Shown here: piece by piece, positions 15,333 through 23,750 of the stretch
Layout: each line of letters opens with the position of its first letter
Position numbering within the stretch: position 1 is the stretch's first letter
NCBI RefSeq assembly: GCF_902499175.1
Contig: NZ_CABVQC010000071.1
Span: forward strand, 1 to 48,153
Direction of reading: 5' to 3'
Origin: Burkholderia aenigmatica
Lineage (GTDB): Bacteria > Pseudomonadota > Gammaproteobacteria > Burkholderiales > Burkholderiaceae
DNA length: 48,153 bases
Notes under the pieces: model-generated
What the model was told of the DNA's origin: nothing
Databases searched by the model: none
Seen by the model: the letters and a program-made list of their open reading frames with translations, nothing else
Made by a program: the position numbers and the translations under genes

Positions 15333-17345
15333 ATGCGGCTGTTTTTGTGCGAGAAGCCCTCCCAGGGCAAGGATATTGGCCGGATTCTCGGCGCGACGCA
15401 GCGCGGTGAAGGCTGTCTCAGCGGCTCCGGCGTCACCGTCACCTGGTGCATCGGCCATCTTGTAGAAGCGGCAGCTCCCGAGGTCTATGACGCAGCGCTC
15501 AAGCGCTGGTCGCTGGAGCAGTTGCCCATCATTCCCCAGCAGTGGCAGGTCGAGGTCAAGCCCAAGACCGCCCCGCAATTCAAGGTCGTCAAGGCGCTTC
15601 TGGCGAAGGCGACCCACCTCGTTATCGCCACCGATGCCGACCGCGAGGGCGAGCTGATCGCCCGCGAGATCATCGACCTGTGCGGCTACCGCGGCTCCAT
15701 CGAGCGGCTATGGCTGTCGGCGCTCAACGATGCGTCGATCCGCACCGCGCTCGGCAAGCTGCGACCTTCATCCGACACGCTGCCGATGTACTACTCGGCG
15801 CTGGCGCGCTCGCGCGCCGACTGGCTCGTGGGCATGAACCTAAGCCGGTTGTTCACCATGCTGGGTCGGCAGGCCGGCTACGACGGCGTGTTGTCGGTCG
15901 GGCGCGTACAGACGCCGACTCTCAAACTGGTCGTGGACCGCGACCGCGAAATCGCGGCCTTCAAGTCGGTGCCGTTCTGGACCATCGACGTGTCCCTTTC
16001 CGCAGGTGGACAGGCTTTCAGCGCGCAGTGGGTTGCGCCCAATGGCTGCACTGACGACGCTGGCCGCTGCCTGCAGCAGCCGGTCGCCCAGCAGGCCGAG
16101 CAGCAGATCCGCGCTGCAGGCAGTGCCCAGGTGGTATCAGTCGAGACCGAGCGCGTGCGCGAAGGTCCGCCGCTGCTGTTCGACCTGGGCACGCTTCAGG
16201 AGGTTTGTTCCAAGCAGCTTGGGCTGGACGTGCAGGAGACTCTGGAGATCGCTCAGGCCCTGTACGAAACGCACAAAGCCACCACGTACCCGCGTTCGGA
16301 TTCCGGCTATCTGCCTGAAAGCATGTTTGCCGAGGTGCCCACGGTTCTGGACAGCCTGCTCAAGACCGACCCGTCGCTGCATCCCATCATGGGCCAGCTC
16401 GACCGCTCCCAGCGCTCACGCGCATGGAACGACGGCAAAGTGACCGCCCACCACGGCATCATCCCGACGCTCGAACCCGCGAACCTCTCTGCCATGAGCG
16501 AGAAGGAACTGGCGGTGTACCGGCTGATCCGCGCGCACTACCTCGCGCAGTTCCTCCCTCACCACGAGTTCGACCGCACCGTGGCTCAGCTTTCCAGCGG
16601 CCAGCAGAAGCTGGTGGCCACCGGAAAGCAGGTGATCGCCCAGGATTGGCGTCTGGTGCTGGCCGAGCCGCAAGCGGACGAGGACGGCGACGCCGCCGTG
16701 CGCAGCCAGGTGCTGCCCGCGCTGCGCGAAGGCATGGCGTGCCAGGTGGCCGAGGCCGAGATCAAGGCGCTGAAGACGACGCCGCCCAAGCCCTACACGC
16801 AGGGCGAACTGGTCAAGTCGATGAAAGGCGTGGCGCGCTTCGTAACCGACCCGCGCTTAAAACAGAAGTTGAAGGACACGACGGGCATCGGCACCGAAGC
16901 CACGCGCGCCAACATCATCACCGGCCTGCTGACGCGGGGCTATCTCGTGAAGAAAGGACGCTCCATTCGCGCATCGGATGCGGCGTTCACGCTGATCGAC
17001 GCCGTGCCCGCGGCGATTGCAGACCCCGGAACCACCGCTGTGTGGGAGCAGGCACTCGACATGATCGAGGCCGGACAGCTCACCCTGAACGTGTTCATCG
17101 GCAAGCAGGCTGCATGGATTTCGCAACTGATCGCGCAGTACGGCAGCACCTCGCTGTCCATCAAGGTTCCCCAGGGACCCGCTTGCCCGCAGTGCGGCGC
17201 ACCGACGCGCCAGCGCACTGGCAAGACCGGCCCCTTCTGGTCATGCAGTCGCTACCCCGACTGCAAAGGCACGCTGCCGGTCGAAACCGGCGCGTCCAAG
17301 CGCGGTGCCTCGCGCCCACGCAGTAGCGGCCGCAAGGGCTTCTGA
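15333..17345 (+). CDS. topB: DNA topoisomerase III (type IA)
   Basis: The 670-residue enzyme has a TOPRIM start (MRLFLCEKPSQGKDIGRILG, E7), the acidic motif IATDADREGELIAREI (D101, D103), the DNA-gate region (SRADWLVGMNLSRLFT, LSVGRVQTPTLKLV) and nucleophile Y319 in KATTYPRSDSGYLPE. A C-terminal zinc ribbon (CPQCG ... CSRYPDCKG) ends the protein. It decatenates or relaxes single-strand-gapped DNA and probably resolves intermediates of ICE replication or transfer. Length and order match TopB proteins of PFGI-1-like ICEs. A GGATGGA-like ribosome site precedes the ATG; copy 3 of the palindrome lies in its leader. Confidence 0.95.
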   Translation: MRLFLCEKPSQGKDIGRILGATQRGEGCLSGSGVTVTWCIGHLVEAAAPEVYDAALKRWSLEQLPIIPQQWQVEVKPKTAPQFKVVKALLAKATHLVIATDADREGELIAREIIDLCGYRGSIERLWLSALNDASIRTALGKLRPSSDTLPMYYSALARSRADWLVGMNLSRLFTMLGRQAGYDGVLSVGRVQTPTLKLVVDRDREIAAFKSVPFWTIDVSLSAGGQAFSAQWVAPNGCTDDAGRCLQQPVAQQAEQQIRAAGSAQVVSVETERVREGPPLLFDLGTLQEVCSKQLGLDVQETLEIAQALYETHKATTYPRSDSGYLPESMFAEVPTVLDSLLKTDPSLHPIMGQLDRSQRSRAWNDGKVTAHHGIIPTLEPANLSAMSEKELAVYRLIRAHYLAQFLPHHEFDRTVAQLSSGQQKLVATGKQVIAQDWRLVLAEPQADEDGDAAVRSQVLPALREGMACQVAEAEIKALKTTPPKPYTQGELVKSMKGVARFVTDPRLKQKLKDTTGIGTEATRANIITGLLTRGYLVKKGRSIRASDAAFTLIDAVPAAIADPGTTAVWEQALDMIEAGQLTLNVFIGKQAAWISQLIAQYGSTSLSIKVPQGPACPQCGAPTRQRTGKTGPFWSCSRYPDCKGTLPVETGASKRGASRPRSSGRKGF

Positions 17346-17877
17346 CCGACCCCACTCCCCGAGAGCCGTGCCCGCCATCGGCGGTACGGCCTGTGTCCCG
17401 CACGCCCTGCGGGACGCCCAGCGCGCAACGCCTTCTCTTGTCCGTGTGCGCGTCCCGCCCAGCCGTCCCCGGCTGCGGGGCCTGAAGGTAGCTTCTCCGC
17501 GAACCATGTCCGGGGTTTCCCGGCGCGTTCTGCTGATCTGCATTTTTCCGCCTCTGCGAAGGGTCCCCCGATGGCTTGCCAGGCTGCGCGAGCCACCCGG
17601 AGACCCTTCGTGGTCAGCGGTATTCAATGCCGTGCCCAACGGCGAAAAACTGGGCTCCTTTTGTGCGCGGATGTGCGCCAGAAGATGCCGGCGCCAACCA
17701 CGACATGCGCCGGGTGCGATTGCTGACAGCAGACGGTTCTAGCGACGACCGGGCCTGCCAATCAGCCCACGGGTGGTTCCGTCCTCCCGAGCCGAAGGCC
17801 GCAGGGCCTTCGGCGCCTTTCTCCCGCCGATCAACATTCTGGCCCGATAGCGGGCCACACCAACAGGAAACCGACGT
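17346..17877 (+). other. 532-bp structured non-coding region after topB
   Basis: No frame here is convincing; the longest forward frame (17305-17742) is arginine-rich, has no ribosome site and overlaps topB. Folding potential is visible: CGAAGGGTC (17557-17565) pairs with GACCCTTCG (17602-17610), enclosing an inner GGCT/AGCC pair. A strong terminator-like hairpin lies at 17791-17814. The region could be a long leader or a small RNA. Confidence 0.45.
17791..17820 (+). terminator. terminator-like hairpin
   Basis: GCCGAAGGCC (17791-17800), loop GCAG, GGCCTTCGGC (17805-17814) gives a perfect 10-bp stem followed by GCCTTT. It lies 58 bases before the next gene and could be an attenuator as well as a terminator. 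Confidence 0.55.
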
Positions 17878-18123
17878 ATGCAACAACCGGAGCAAGTACG
17901 AGCCGCGTTCGAGCGCGACATTGGCAACAAGGTGCTGTTCATCAAGGACGGCAAACTGCTGTTCATCAATGGCATCAGGCTCAAAGCCATCGCCGACCGC
18001 AAGGTGTACTTCGCTTCACTGCGCGCCCGGCAGGCCCAGCCCATCGTCATCCTCGCCGAGCTTCCGCCGGAGCAGGCATTCGACCTGTGGAAGCAGCATG
18101 TCCTGGGCGACAAGCCCAACTGA
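17878..18123 (+). CDS. small conserved ICE protein (81 aa)
   Basis: The 81-residue product is soluble with natural composition: an N-terminal helix (MQQPEQVRAAFERDIGNKVL), alternating strands (FIKDGKLLFINGIRLKAI) and a C-terminal helix (EQAFDLWKQHVLGDKP). I recognise no family with known function. An AGGAAA ribosome site precedes the ATG, and a strong terminator follows 27 bases after the stop, so it forms a transcription unit of one gene. Confidence 0.7.
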   Translation: MQQPEQVRAAFERDIGNKVLFIKDGKLLFINGIRLKAIADRKVYFASLRARQAQPIVILAELPPEQAFDLWKQHVLGDKPN

Positions 18124-18150
18124 CCCAACGCCGACACGCCATCCTGGCAG

Positions 18151-18176
18151 CCCCGCACTCGTGCGGGGTTTCTTTT
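18151..18176 (+). terminator. rho-independent terminator
   Basis: CCCCGCAC (18151-18158), TC, GTGCGGGG (18161-18168) followed by TTTCTTTTT is a textbook intrinsic terminator for the 81-residue gene. Confidence 0.88.
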
Positions 18177-18261
18177 TCCTGCGTCCATCAATCGGGGCTG
18201 GGCCGGATGCCATTTTCCAACTGACGCAGCGCGGCCGTCGCAGGAAGCTGCCCGCATGTTC

Positions 18262-18321
18262 GCTGATTCGTCAGCACATGCCAGCAGCCAGGGTTCCAGG
18301 CTGCCGCGGGTCTCTCCCGCG
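18262..18321 (+). promoter_or_regulatory. conserved leader element, copy 0
   Basis: GCTGA-TTCG-TCAGC (18262-18275) is a hairpin with a TTCG tetraloop, followed by ACATGCCAGCAGCCA and TTCCAGGCTGC (18294-18304), then a second hairpin CGCGGG-TCTCT-CCCGCG (18305-18321). The order and sequence match the leaders at 34320 and 35456. The downstream gene starts at 18452. Otherwise 18177-18451 contains no gene. Confidence 0.55.
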
Positions 18322-18451
18322 TTGCCCACCAGTCCGCATCGCATCAATTCCGCAGACGCGCGTCCCCATGACGCTGATGCTTTTTTTCAACCGCGTGCGG
18401 GAGCTGCCATCCCGTGAGGGACAAGGCCCCGCTTATCGAAGGAGCCCTTCC

Positions 18452-18676
18452 ATGTCCCAGCAAGCCTCTTTCGGCCAAGCCTTCGGGCAATTGGCCTCGA
18501 CCTACTGCGGCAAGTTCCTGCCGCTCGAAGTCCTGCAAAGCGCCGCTGGCCACTACATCGGCACGCGCGATACCGAAGGCCCCGTTTCGCGGGAATCCCG
18601 CGAGTACTTCCGCAGCTATGCCGCGGCTCAACGCGCCCTCGAAAGAGGCGGCTGGTCCCAGCTCGCCATTCCCTGA
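18452..18676 (+). CDS. small conserved ICE protein (74 aa)
   Basis: From ATG 18452 (GAAGGAG ribosome site) the frame gives a 74-residue soluble protein, SFGQAFGQLASTYCGKFLPL to ALERGGWSQLAIP. No known domain is visible. The open frame continues far upstream, but that part is non-coding leader. It is followed 21 bases later by another ICE gene with its own ribosome site, probably in the same transcript. Confidence 0.65.
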   Translation: MSQQASFGQAFGQLASTYCGKFLPLEVLQSAAGHYIGTRDTEGPVSRESREYFRSYAAAQRALERGGWSQLAIP

Positions 18677-18697
18677 TCCAACTGGAGGAATCACGTC

Positions 18698-19090
18698 ATG
18701 AACCAGCTTTTGCCACAGGAAGTCGTCGATCAGATCATGCGGGAAGAGCAGCATTTCGCTGCCGCGCCCCAAGCCTTTTTCGAGGCATGGAAGCGCGGCG
18801 TCGAGATCGCTGGTCCCGAGTGGTTCGGGGACGGCACCCGTGAAGCTCTGAACCAGGCCAAGAGCAAGTGGGATCTGCGTCCCAACATGCTGCGGCTCAA
18901 CGATGCCCTCGGCGTCCTGAGCAGCGGGGAACGCATGTTCCTGTCCGCCATGGTGAGCTTCTACAACGCACGCGAGGGCGGTGCCATGCTCAAGCGCTGC
19001 CACTTCCACGGGCTGTCGGACTTCGACGGTCTGGACCTGCAACGCCGCAAGGTCATCGCCGACCTGCTCATGAACTACGACGGCTGGTGA
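18698..19090 (+). CDS. conserved ICE protein of unknown function (130 aa)
   Basis: The 130-residue, largely helical protein (LLPQEVVDQIMREEQHFAAA, GERMFLSAMVSFYNAREG, LQRRKVIADLLMNYDGW) has a GGAGG ribosome site. Its middle, LRPNMLRLNDALGVLSSGER, suggests a small helical bundle. I know similar proteins only as uncharacterised ICE or plasmid genes. It is preceded by the 74-residue gene and followed by a hairpin-dense leader. Confidence 0.7.
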   Translation: MNQLLPQEVVDQIMREEQHFAAAPQAFFEAWKRGVEIAGPEWFGDGTREALNQAKSKWDLRPNMLRLNDALGVLSSGERMFLSAMVSFYNAREGGAMLKRCHFHGLSDFDGLDLQRRKVIADLLMNYDGW

Positions 19091-19132
19091 GCCGGTCTCC
19101 GGCACACCACCGCGTTTTCGTTCACTCCCCAA

Positions 19133-19274
19133 GAGGGACATGCGCCCACGAGGCCATGTCCCTCAATTTGTTTCCCGGCGTCCAGCGCAATGCTGACAGC
19201 GCCAAGGTCAGCGTTGCCCTGACGCATTTTTCATTCTCAACCCACTGGGTCCAATTCCCGGTGGTGGGAATTGG
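19133..19274 (+). promoter_or_regulatory. three consecutive hairpins in the leader of the next gene
   Basis: Hairpin 1: GAGGGACATG (19133-19142) with CATGTCCCTC (19155-19164). Hairpin 2: GCAATGCTGAC (19187-19197) with GTCAGCGTTGC (19207-19217), 11 bp including one G-T pair. Hairpin 3: CCAATTCCC (19251-19259) with GGGAATTGG (19266-19274). The last ends 27 bases before the start codon. Hairpin 1, followed by AATTTGTTT, may also terminate the preceding transcript. Confidence 0.6.
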
Positions 19275-19301
19275 CTCCATTATTCAATCCGGAGAGTTCC
19301 C

Positions 19302-20039
19302 ATGTCCCAGAAACCTAATCCCTTTCTTCGCGGCTACTGGAATCTGAAAATCGTCCGCACGCTGCCCATCAGCTACGAGGACGGAAGCCCGCATGTCTGG
19401 CGAAACATCCACGCGAGCCAGCAACACTTTTCCGACGAGGAACTGGTTTCATCCTCCTGCATCGTCACCAACGGTTTCGCCGTGGTCAGCTATGGCCCCG
19501 AACCCGTGAGCGCCGAGGTACTGGCCGAATGCGATGCCGGTGAAGGCGTCAGAGGCGAAGGCGTGATCGGCGCCGTGGTCTATGCCATCCGTGGCGACGA
19601 CTTCGACGGCCGCCCGGTCCACGTCGGTGACACCTATTCGGCCGAGGCCGCCCGGGAAGTCGTGCAGCGGCTGAGCTTCGAGACCGGCTACTACAGCCGG
19701 TGCTGGGAAATCAGTCGTGAGCACATCACCGTCGATTCCTGGCACTACCTCGCCAACCTGGCAGACCTTGCCACGCCGGAGGCCTTCCTGTTCATCGCGT
19801 TCCGGGTTCCATACAGCCCGGCGATCGGCATCAAGCTGATCTCCACCCCCTGGACGGACGAGAACCTGGAACATGCCGAAGGCATCAGCGCGGCGCAGCT
19901 TCGGCAGGAGCACCGGGGAAAGGGTATGCCGGACGACTTGGCGAACATCCTTGAACTGGCTGGCCAGGCCGATGTGCGCATCCTGATCCTCGATGCCGAC
20001 GCACCCGCGCTGCTGGGCCTGCCGCTGGACGAGTCCTAG
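19302..20039 (+). CDS. conserved ICE protein of unknown function (245 aa)
   Basis: The 245-residue soluble protein begins MSQKPNPFLRGYWNLKIVRT and contains PHVWRNIHASQQHFSDEELV, a central region rich in Val/Gly (GVIGAVVYAIRGDDFDG) and a C-terminus VRILILDADAPALLGLPLDE. The last part recalls uncharacterised ICE proteins of the DUF5983 type, but I am not sure of that assignment. It has a GGAGAG ribosome site and an unusually structured leader. The next gene follows after about 96 bases. Confidence 0.7.
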   Translation: MSQKPNPFLRGYWNLKIVRTLPISYEDGSPHVWRNIHASQQHFSDEELVSSSCIVTNGFAVVSYGPEPVSAEVLAECDAGEGVRGEGVIGAVVYAIRGDDFDGRPVHVGDTYSAEAAREVVQRLSFETGYYSRCWEISREHITVDSWHYLANLADLATPEAFLFIAFRVPYSPAIGIKLISTPWTDENLEHAEGISAAQLRQEHRGKGMPDDLANILELAGQADVRILILDADAPALLGLPLDES

Positions 20040-20135
20040 CAGCCGCGCTACACGCCGTGTTTCCTCTTCGTTCTCCCCATGCCAGCCCGTCTCCTGCCCG
20101 GAGCCGGGCCGGTCCAATTTCATAGGAGCACCCTC

Positions 20136-20414
20136 ATGTTCCCCGACCTCATCTCGCCCGTAAGCGACTTCGAGCATCAGCTCGGGGCTTGCGTCAACGC
20201 TATGGGCCAGGACGACGCCATCGGCCAGGTCCTGGTATTCGAGCGCATGCGCGGCAGGCTGCACATGCGCCATATCGCCAGCGCCGACCTGGCGGACACC
20301 GACATCGACGAGTACGAAATGGTCGTCTTCGACGGTGGCAGCACCAGCGGCGACACATGGAAGCATGTCTTCTTCCCGCGTCAGCGCGAGCACTACTTCG
20401 TGTACGAAGCCTGA
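20136..20414 (+). CDS. small conserved ICE protein (92 aa)
   Basis: The 92-residue protein is acidic: MFPDLISPVSDFEHQLGACV, IGQVLVFERMRGRLHMRHIA, DEYEMVVFDGGSTSGDTW and a KHVFFPRQREHYFVYEA end. AGGAG lies upstream, and GCCCGG-AG-CCGGGC forms a hairpin in its leader. No function is known to me. It is the last backbone gene before the cargo; a terminator follows directly. Confidence 0.7.
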   Translation: MFPDLISPVSDFEHQLGACVNAMGQDDAIGQVLVFERMRGRLHMRHIASADLADTDIDEYEMVVFDGGSTSGDTWKHVFFPRQREHYFVYEA

Positions 20415-20421
20415 CCCAACC

Positions 20422-20445
20422 AGCCCCTTTCGAGGGGCTTTTTCG
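20422..20445 (+). terminator. rho-independent terminator at the cargo boundary
   Basis: AGCCCCT (20422-20428), TTCG loop, AGGGGCT (20433-20439), then TTTTTCG. It ends the backbone transcript immediately before foreign cargo sequence begins. Confidence 0.85.
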
Positions 20446-20583
20446 TTTGGCCGGCCGTTCATCGGCAATCCTGACCTTGTCGAGCGACTGCGCGGCAACC
20501 AGCCATTGGCGGCTGCTGACAGCAGCGTCTATTACGGCGGCGGCGCCAACGGGTACACGGATTTCCCCACTTTTTCCGGCTGA
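20446..20583 (+). pseudogene. 3' remnant of an Old Yellow Enzyme gene
   Basis: The frame reads FGRPFIGNPDLVERLRGNQP, then YYGGGANGYTDFP and a stop at 20581. This matches the C-terminal FMN-binding end of Old Yellow Enzymes, and the intact copy in this window ends in a similar way (FGRPFIANPDLPARI, MYGGGTAGYTDYP). Nothing upstream of 20446 belongs to the gene: the ICE terminator sits there. It is thus a 45-codon relic, clearly diverged from the intact copy, so not a recent duplication of it. It marks the left junction of the cargo. Confidence 0.85.
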
Positions 20584-20871
20584 TCATTTTCGGAATTCCC
20601 GAAATACAGAACCCGGATAAATGGGAACTCGGGTGGCGGTAACTGTAGCGGTAACCAGAAACCATCACGGTTTGCTGGCACAGCCAGCTGCCGCCCGCGT
20701 TTGTACGCTGCCGGCGAGAGAAGCAGACACGCATACCAAGCAGATAAGCCGTTGAGCGCGAATCTTCCTCTTGAGAAGCGGCTGCTGCTGTCCGGGAAGC
20801 GTCCCTGGCATTGCGCAGCAAGCGCTCTATTAATAGCTTTTAACTGTCATCATCAACTTGCCCGATGATTG

Positions 20872-20886
20872 TAGACGACCGGTCTA
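20872..20886. promoter_or_regulatory. NemR-type operator upstream of the tetR gene
   Basis: TAGAC-GACCG-GTCTA is a palindrome with a central ACCGGT, ending 22 bases before the tetR start codon. It closely matches the operator upstream of the next gene, so the repressor probably controls both its own gene and the enzyme block. The stretch 20584-20871 shows no gene. Confidence 0.78.
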
Positions 20887-20908
20887 GTTTCAGGGTAAGA
20901 TACAAACC

Positions 20909-21520
20909 ATGACTAATGCCACGAACGACGTCCGCCAACATATCCTCGATACCGCCCGGATCATTATCGCGGGAAAGGGCTTCAGCGCCGTGGGCCTGAA
21001 CGAGGTTCTCCAGGCTTCCGGCGTGCCGAAGGGTTCCTTCTACCATTACTTCGGCTCCAAGGAGGCCTTTGGCGAAGCGCTGCTGGAGGATTACTTCGCC
21101 GATTACCTGGCTTCGCTCGATAATCTGCTGAGTCGTCCTGATCTTTCCGCAGCACAGCGACTGATCGCCTATTTCGAGTACTGGCTGGAGACCCAGGCAG
21201 CCTGTGACCCGAAGGGCAAGTGTCTGGCGGTCAAGCTGGCTGCGGAGGTCAGCGACCTCTCCGAGGCGATGCGTTTAGTTCTTGAACAGGGCACCACGCG
21301 AGTGATCGCGCGTTTGGCCAGCGCCATCGAGGATGGCGCCAGCGACGGCTCGCTTCCGGTTGAGCTGGATGCCAGCACAACGGCGAACACGTTGTACCAG
21401 TTGTGGCTGGGCGCGAGCCTGTGCGCCAAGCTCACGCGCGACCGTGTACCCATGGAGGCCGCGCTGGCTGCTACGCAGGGCCTGCTAGGCCTGTCTTCTC
21501 ATCTTCGACGCTGCGCCTGA
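20909..21520 (+). CDS. nemR: TetR-family repressor, NemR-like electrophile/HOCl sensor
   Basis: The 203-residue protein has a TetR helix-turn-helix (residues ~10-55: FSAVGLNEVLQASGVPKGSF, YHYFGSKEAFGEALLE). The ligand domain resembles E. coli NemR: KCLAVKLAAEVSDLSEAMR and LWLGASLCAKLTRD. C105 and K174 align with NemR Cys106 and Lys175, the pair reported to form a reversible bond on oxidation by reactive chlorine; NemR also responds to N-ethylmaleimide and aldehydes. I infer that this repressor releases its operators at 20872 and 21564 under electrophile stress and turns on the following genes. E. coli NemR likewise controls an Old Yellow Enzyme, nemA; an enzyme of that family is present here. 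Confidence 0.85.
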   Translation: MTNATNDVRQHILDTARIIIAGKGFSAVGLNEVLQASGVPKGSFYHYFGSKEAFGEALLEDYFADYLASLDNLLSRPDLSAAQRLIAYFEYWLETQAACDPKGKCLAVKLAAEVSDLSEAMRLVLEQGTTRVIARLASAIEDGASDGSLPVELDASTTANTLYQLWLGASLCAKLTRDRVPMEAALAATQGLLGLSSHLRRCA

Positions 21521-21563
21521 CAGACAGAAAAAAGTCCTCGTAGCTTTTTTTTTGCCCAAACTG

Positions 21564-21578
21564 TATACGACCGGTCTA
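21564..21578. promoter_or_regulatory. NemR-type operator upstream of the enzyme block
   Basis: TATACGACCGGTCTA matches the first operator in 14 of 15 positions and lies 75 bases before the first enzyme gene. A T-run with short flanking sequence at 21541-21556 (AGCTTTTTTTTTG) may end the tetR transcript. Confidence 0.75.
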
Positions 21579-21653
21579 ATTCAATCAGATGACAAACTTT
21601 GCTTCCACGCACGCACATGAGTCCGTTTCGGCCGTCCTTTTCAGGAGTCAGCG

Positions 21654-22685
21654 ATGACCACTGCGATCCTGCAAACCCGCATCGTACTTGCCTCACGCCC
21701 CTCGGGTGAGCCGACGCCAGACGACTTCCGGCTGGAACAGGAATCGCTGCCTGAGCCAGGCAAGGGCCAGCTCCTGCTGCGCACGCTGTACCTCTCGCTC
21801 GACCCGTATATGCGGGGGCGAATGAGCGATGCTCCGTCCTATGCTCCACCCGTAGCGCTAGGCGAGGTGATGACCGGCGGCGCGGTGAGCCGGGTGGAGG
21901 TTTCGCACGACCCGGCATTCAAGGTTGGCGACCTGGTCGTCGGCGACACGGGTTGGCAGAGCCATACGCTTTCCGACGGTCGTGGACTGGTCGTGCTCGA
22001 TTCCCGGACCACGAATCCTTCGCTGGCGCTGAGCGTGCTGGGCATGCCGGGGTTCACCGCCTACCACGGCCTGCTGAACATCGGCCGGCCGCAAGCGGGC
22101 GAGACCGTGGTCGTCGCCTCGGCCACCGGCGCGGTCGGCTCGGTGGTCGGGCAGCTTGCCAGGCTCAAGGGTGCGCGCGCCATCGGCATCGCCGGCGGGG
22201 AGGAGAAATGCCGCTACGCGGTGGAAGCGCTGGGCTTTGACGTCTGCCTCGACCACCGTGCGCCTGACTTCGCCGAGCAACTGGCGGCCGCCACGCCGCA
22301 GGGCATCGACGTCTACTACGAGAACGTCGGTGGTACAGTGCTCGACGCCGTGCTGCCGCGACTCAACGTCGGCGCCCGCGTGCCGGTGTGCGGGCTGATC
22401 GCGCATTACAACGACACCGGCCTGCCGCCCAGCCCGGACCGTATGCCGCAGCTGCTGGGCCTGGTGCTGCGCAAGCGCCTGCTGCTCCAGGGCTTCATCA
22501 TCAGCGATCACTACGCCGACGGCTTCACAGCCTTCCAGTGCGACATGGGCGGCTGGGTCGCCGCGGGCAAGGTCAAGCTCCGCGAGGACTTCGTCGAGGG
22601 GTTGGAGCGCGCGCCGCAGGCGCTGATCGACCTGCTGGCCGGTAAGCACTTCGGCAAGGTCGTGGTGCGCGTGGCCGGCGCCTGA
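21654..22685 (+). CDS. NADP-dependent MDR oxidoreductase (CurA/PGR-like enone reductase)
   Basis: The 343-residue protein belongs to the zinc-free medium-chain reductases of the leukotriene-B4 dehydrogenase/CurA group: YLSLDPYMRGRMSD near residue 50, GMPGFTAYHGLLNIGRPQ, the dinucleotide-binding VVVASATGAVGSVVGQLARL (about 150-170) and IDVYYENVGGTVLDAVL. These enzymes reduce the carbon-carbon double bond of alpha,beta-unsaturated carbonyls with NADPH, which fits electrophile detoxification. It is first in the enzyme block, downstream of the second operator. The ribosome site is AGGAG. Confidence 0.88.
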   Translation: MTTAILQTRIVLASRPSGEPTPDDFRLEQESLPEPGKGQLLLRTLYLSLDPYMRGRMSDAPSYAPPVALGEVMTGGAVSRVEVSHDPAFKVGDLVVGDTGWQSHTLSDGRGLVVLDSRTTNPSLALSVLGMPGFTAYHGLLNIGRPQAGETVVVASATGAVGSVVGQLARLKGARAIGIAGGEEKCRYAVEALGFDVCLDHRAPDFAEQLAAATPQGIDVYYENVGGTVLDAVLPRLNVGARVPVCGLIAHYNDTGLPPSPDRMPQLLGLVLRKRLLLQGFIISDHYADGFTAFQCDMGGWVAAGKVKLREDFVEGLERAPQALIDLLAGKHFGKVVVRVAGA

Positions 22686-22722
22686 ATCTTTCCATCTTCA
22701 TCATTCCAAGGAGAACTTCCAC

Positions 22723-23400
22723 ATGGCAAACATTCTCGTCGTCCTCACCTCTCACGACCAGCTCGGCGACACCGGCAGGAAGACCGGTTTCTGGCTGGAG
22801 GAACTGGCCGCACCCTACTACGCCTTCCACGATGCCGGCGCGACCCTGACACTGGCCTCGCCCAGGGGCGGCCAGCCGCCTCTCGACCCCAAGAGCGACG
22901 AACCCGACGCCCAGACTGAGGCCACCCGCCGCTTCCAGTCCGACGCCGACGCGATGAAGGCGCTGGCCAACACCCGCAAGCTGTCCGAAGTCGCCATCGG
23001 CGAATTCGATGCGGTGTTCTACCCCGGCGGCCACGGCCCGCTCTGGGATCTGGCCGAAGACCCCGCCTCGATCGGCCTGATCGAGGCGGCGGTCAGGGCC
23101 GGCAAGCCGGTCGGTGCGGTCTGCCACGCGCCGGGCGTGCTGCGCCACGCCGAGGGCGTCGACGGCAAGCCGCTGGTCGCCGGCAAGCGGGTGACCGGCT
23201 TCAGCAACAGCGAGGAGGAAGCGGTCGGCCTGACCGAGGTGGTGCCGTTCCTGGTCGAAGACGTGCTCAAGGCCAATGGCGGCCACTACAGCCAGGGCGC
23301 CGACTGGGCCTCGCATGTGCAGACCGACGGCCTGCTGGTCACCGGCCAGAACCCGGCCTCGTCCGCCGACGCCGCCAAGGCCCTGCTTTCCCTTCTGTGA
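22723..23400 (+). CDS. DJ-1/PfpI-family protein, glyoxalase III-like
   Basis: The 225-residue protein has the DJ-1/PfpI fold: ILVVLTSHDQLGDTGRKTGF, VFYPGGHGPLWDLAED, and the nucleophile elbow VGAVCHAPGVL with C134-H135. Length and the GFWLEELAAPYYAF region resemble HchA/Hsp31-type enzymes, which convert methylglyoxal to lactate without cofactor; annotation pipelines often call such proteins type 1 glutamine amidotransferases. It lies 37 bases after the enone reductase gene, with an AAGGAGA ribosome site. Substrate is inferred from family and neighbours. Confidence 0.85.
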   Translation: MANILVVLTSHDQLGDTGRKTGFWLEELAAPYYAFHDAGATLTLASPRGGQPPLDPKSDEPDAQTEATRRFQSDADAMKALANTRKLSEVAIGEFDAVFYPGGHGPLWDLAEDPASIGLIEAAVRAGKPVGAVCHAPGVLRHAEGVDGKPLVAGKRVTGFSNSEEEAVGLTEVVPFLVEDVLKANGGHYSQGADWASHVQTDGLLVTGQNPASSADAAKALLSLL

Positions 23401-23411
23401 GGAGTCTGAAC

Positions 23412-23717
23412 ATGTCCGCTTATGTGGTTTTCCTGCGAGAACGCACCCTCGACGCCGGCGAACTTGACACCTACGCCAAGGAAGCTCCAGCCGCGCGCGA
23501 AGGGCACGACCTGACGCCGTTGGCGTTCTATGACGATTTCGAAGTGCTGGAAGGCCCGACGATCGAGGGCGGCGTGATCCTGCGCTTTCCCGATATGCAG
23601 GCCGCGCGCGCCTGGTATCACAGCCCCGCCTACCAGGCGGCACGAGCGCACCGGTTCAAGGGCGCGGAATACCGCGTGGTCCTGCTCGACGGTATCGATG
23701 CGCCGCCTGCGGCCTGA
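23412..23717 (+). CDS. DUF1330 protein
   Basis: The 101-residue product is a DUF1330 dimeric alpha-beta barrel protein: YVVFLRERTLDAGELDTYAK, EVLEGPTIEGGVILRFPD and MQAARAWYHSPAYQAARAHR, the family's C-terminal signature. The role of DUF1330 proteins is not established; they often accompany redox genes. It begins 11 bases after the DJ-1-like gene with a GAGG ribosome site, so it is surely in the same transcript. Confidence 0.85.
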   Translation: MSAYVVFLRERTLDAGELDTYAKEAPAAREGHDLTPLAFYDDFEVLEGPTIEGGVILRFPDMQAARAWYHSPAYQAARAHRFKGAEYRVVLLDGIDAPPAA

Positions 23718-23750
23718 GTCGACGCTCCCACACACGCACAGGAATCTGGC

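Noticed and set aside
17305..17742. arginine-rich 145-codon frame after topB
   Set aside because: It overlaps the topB end, has no ribosome site, and its composition is that of GC-rich non-coding sequence; hairpins explain the region better.
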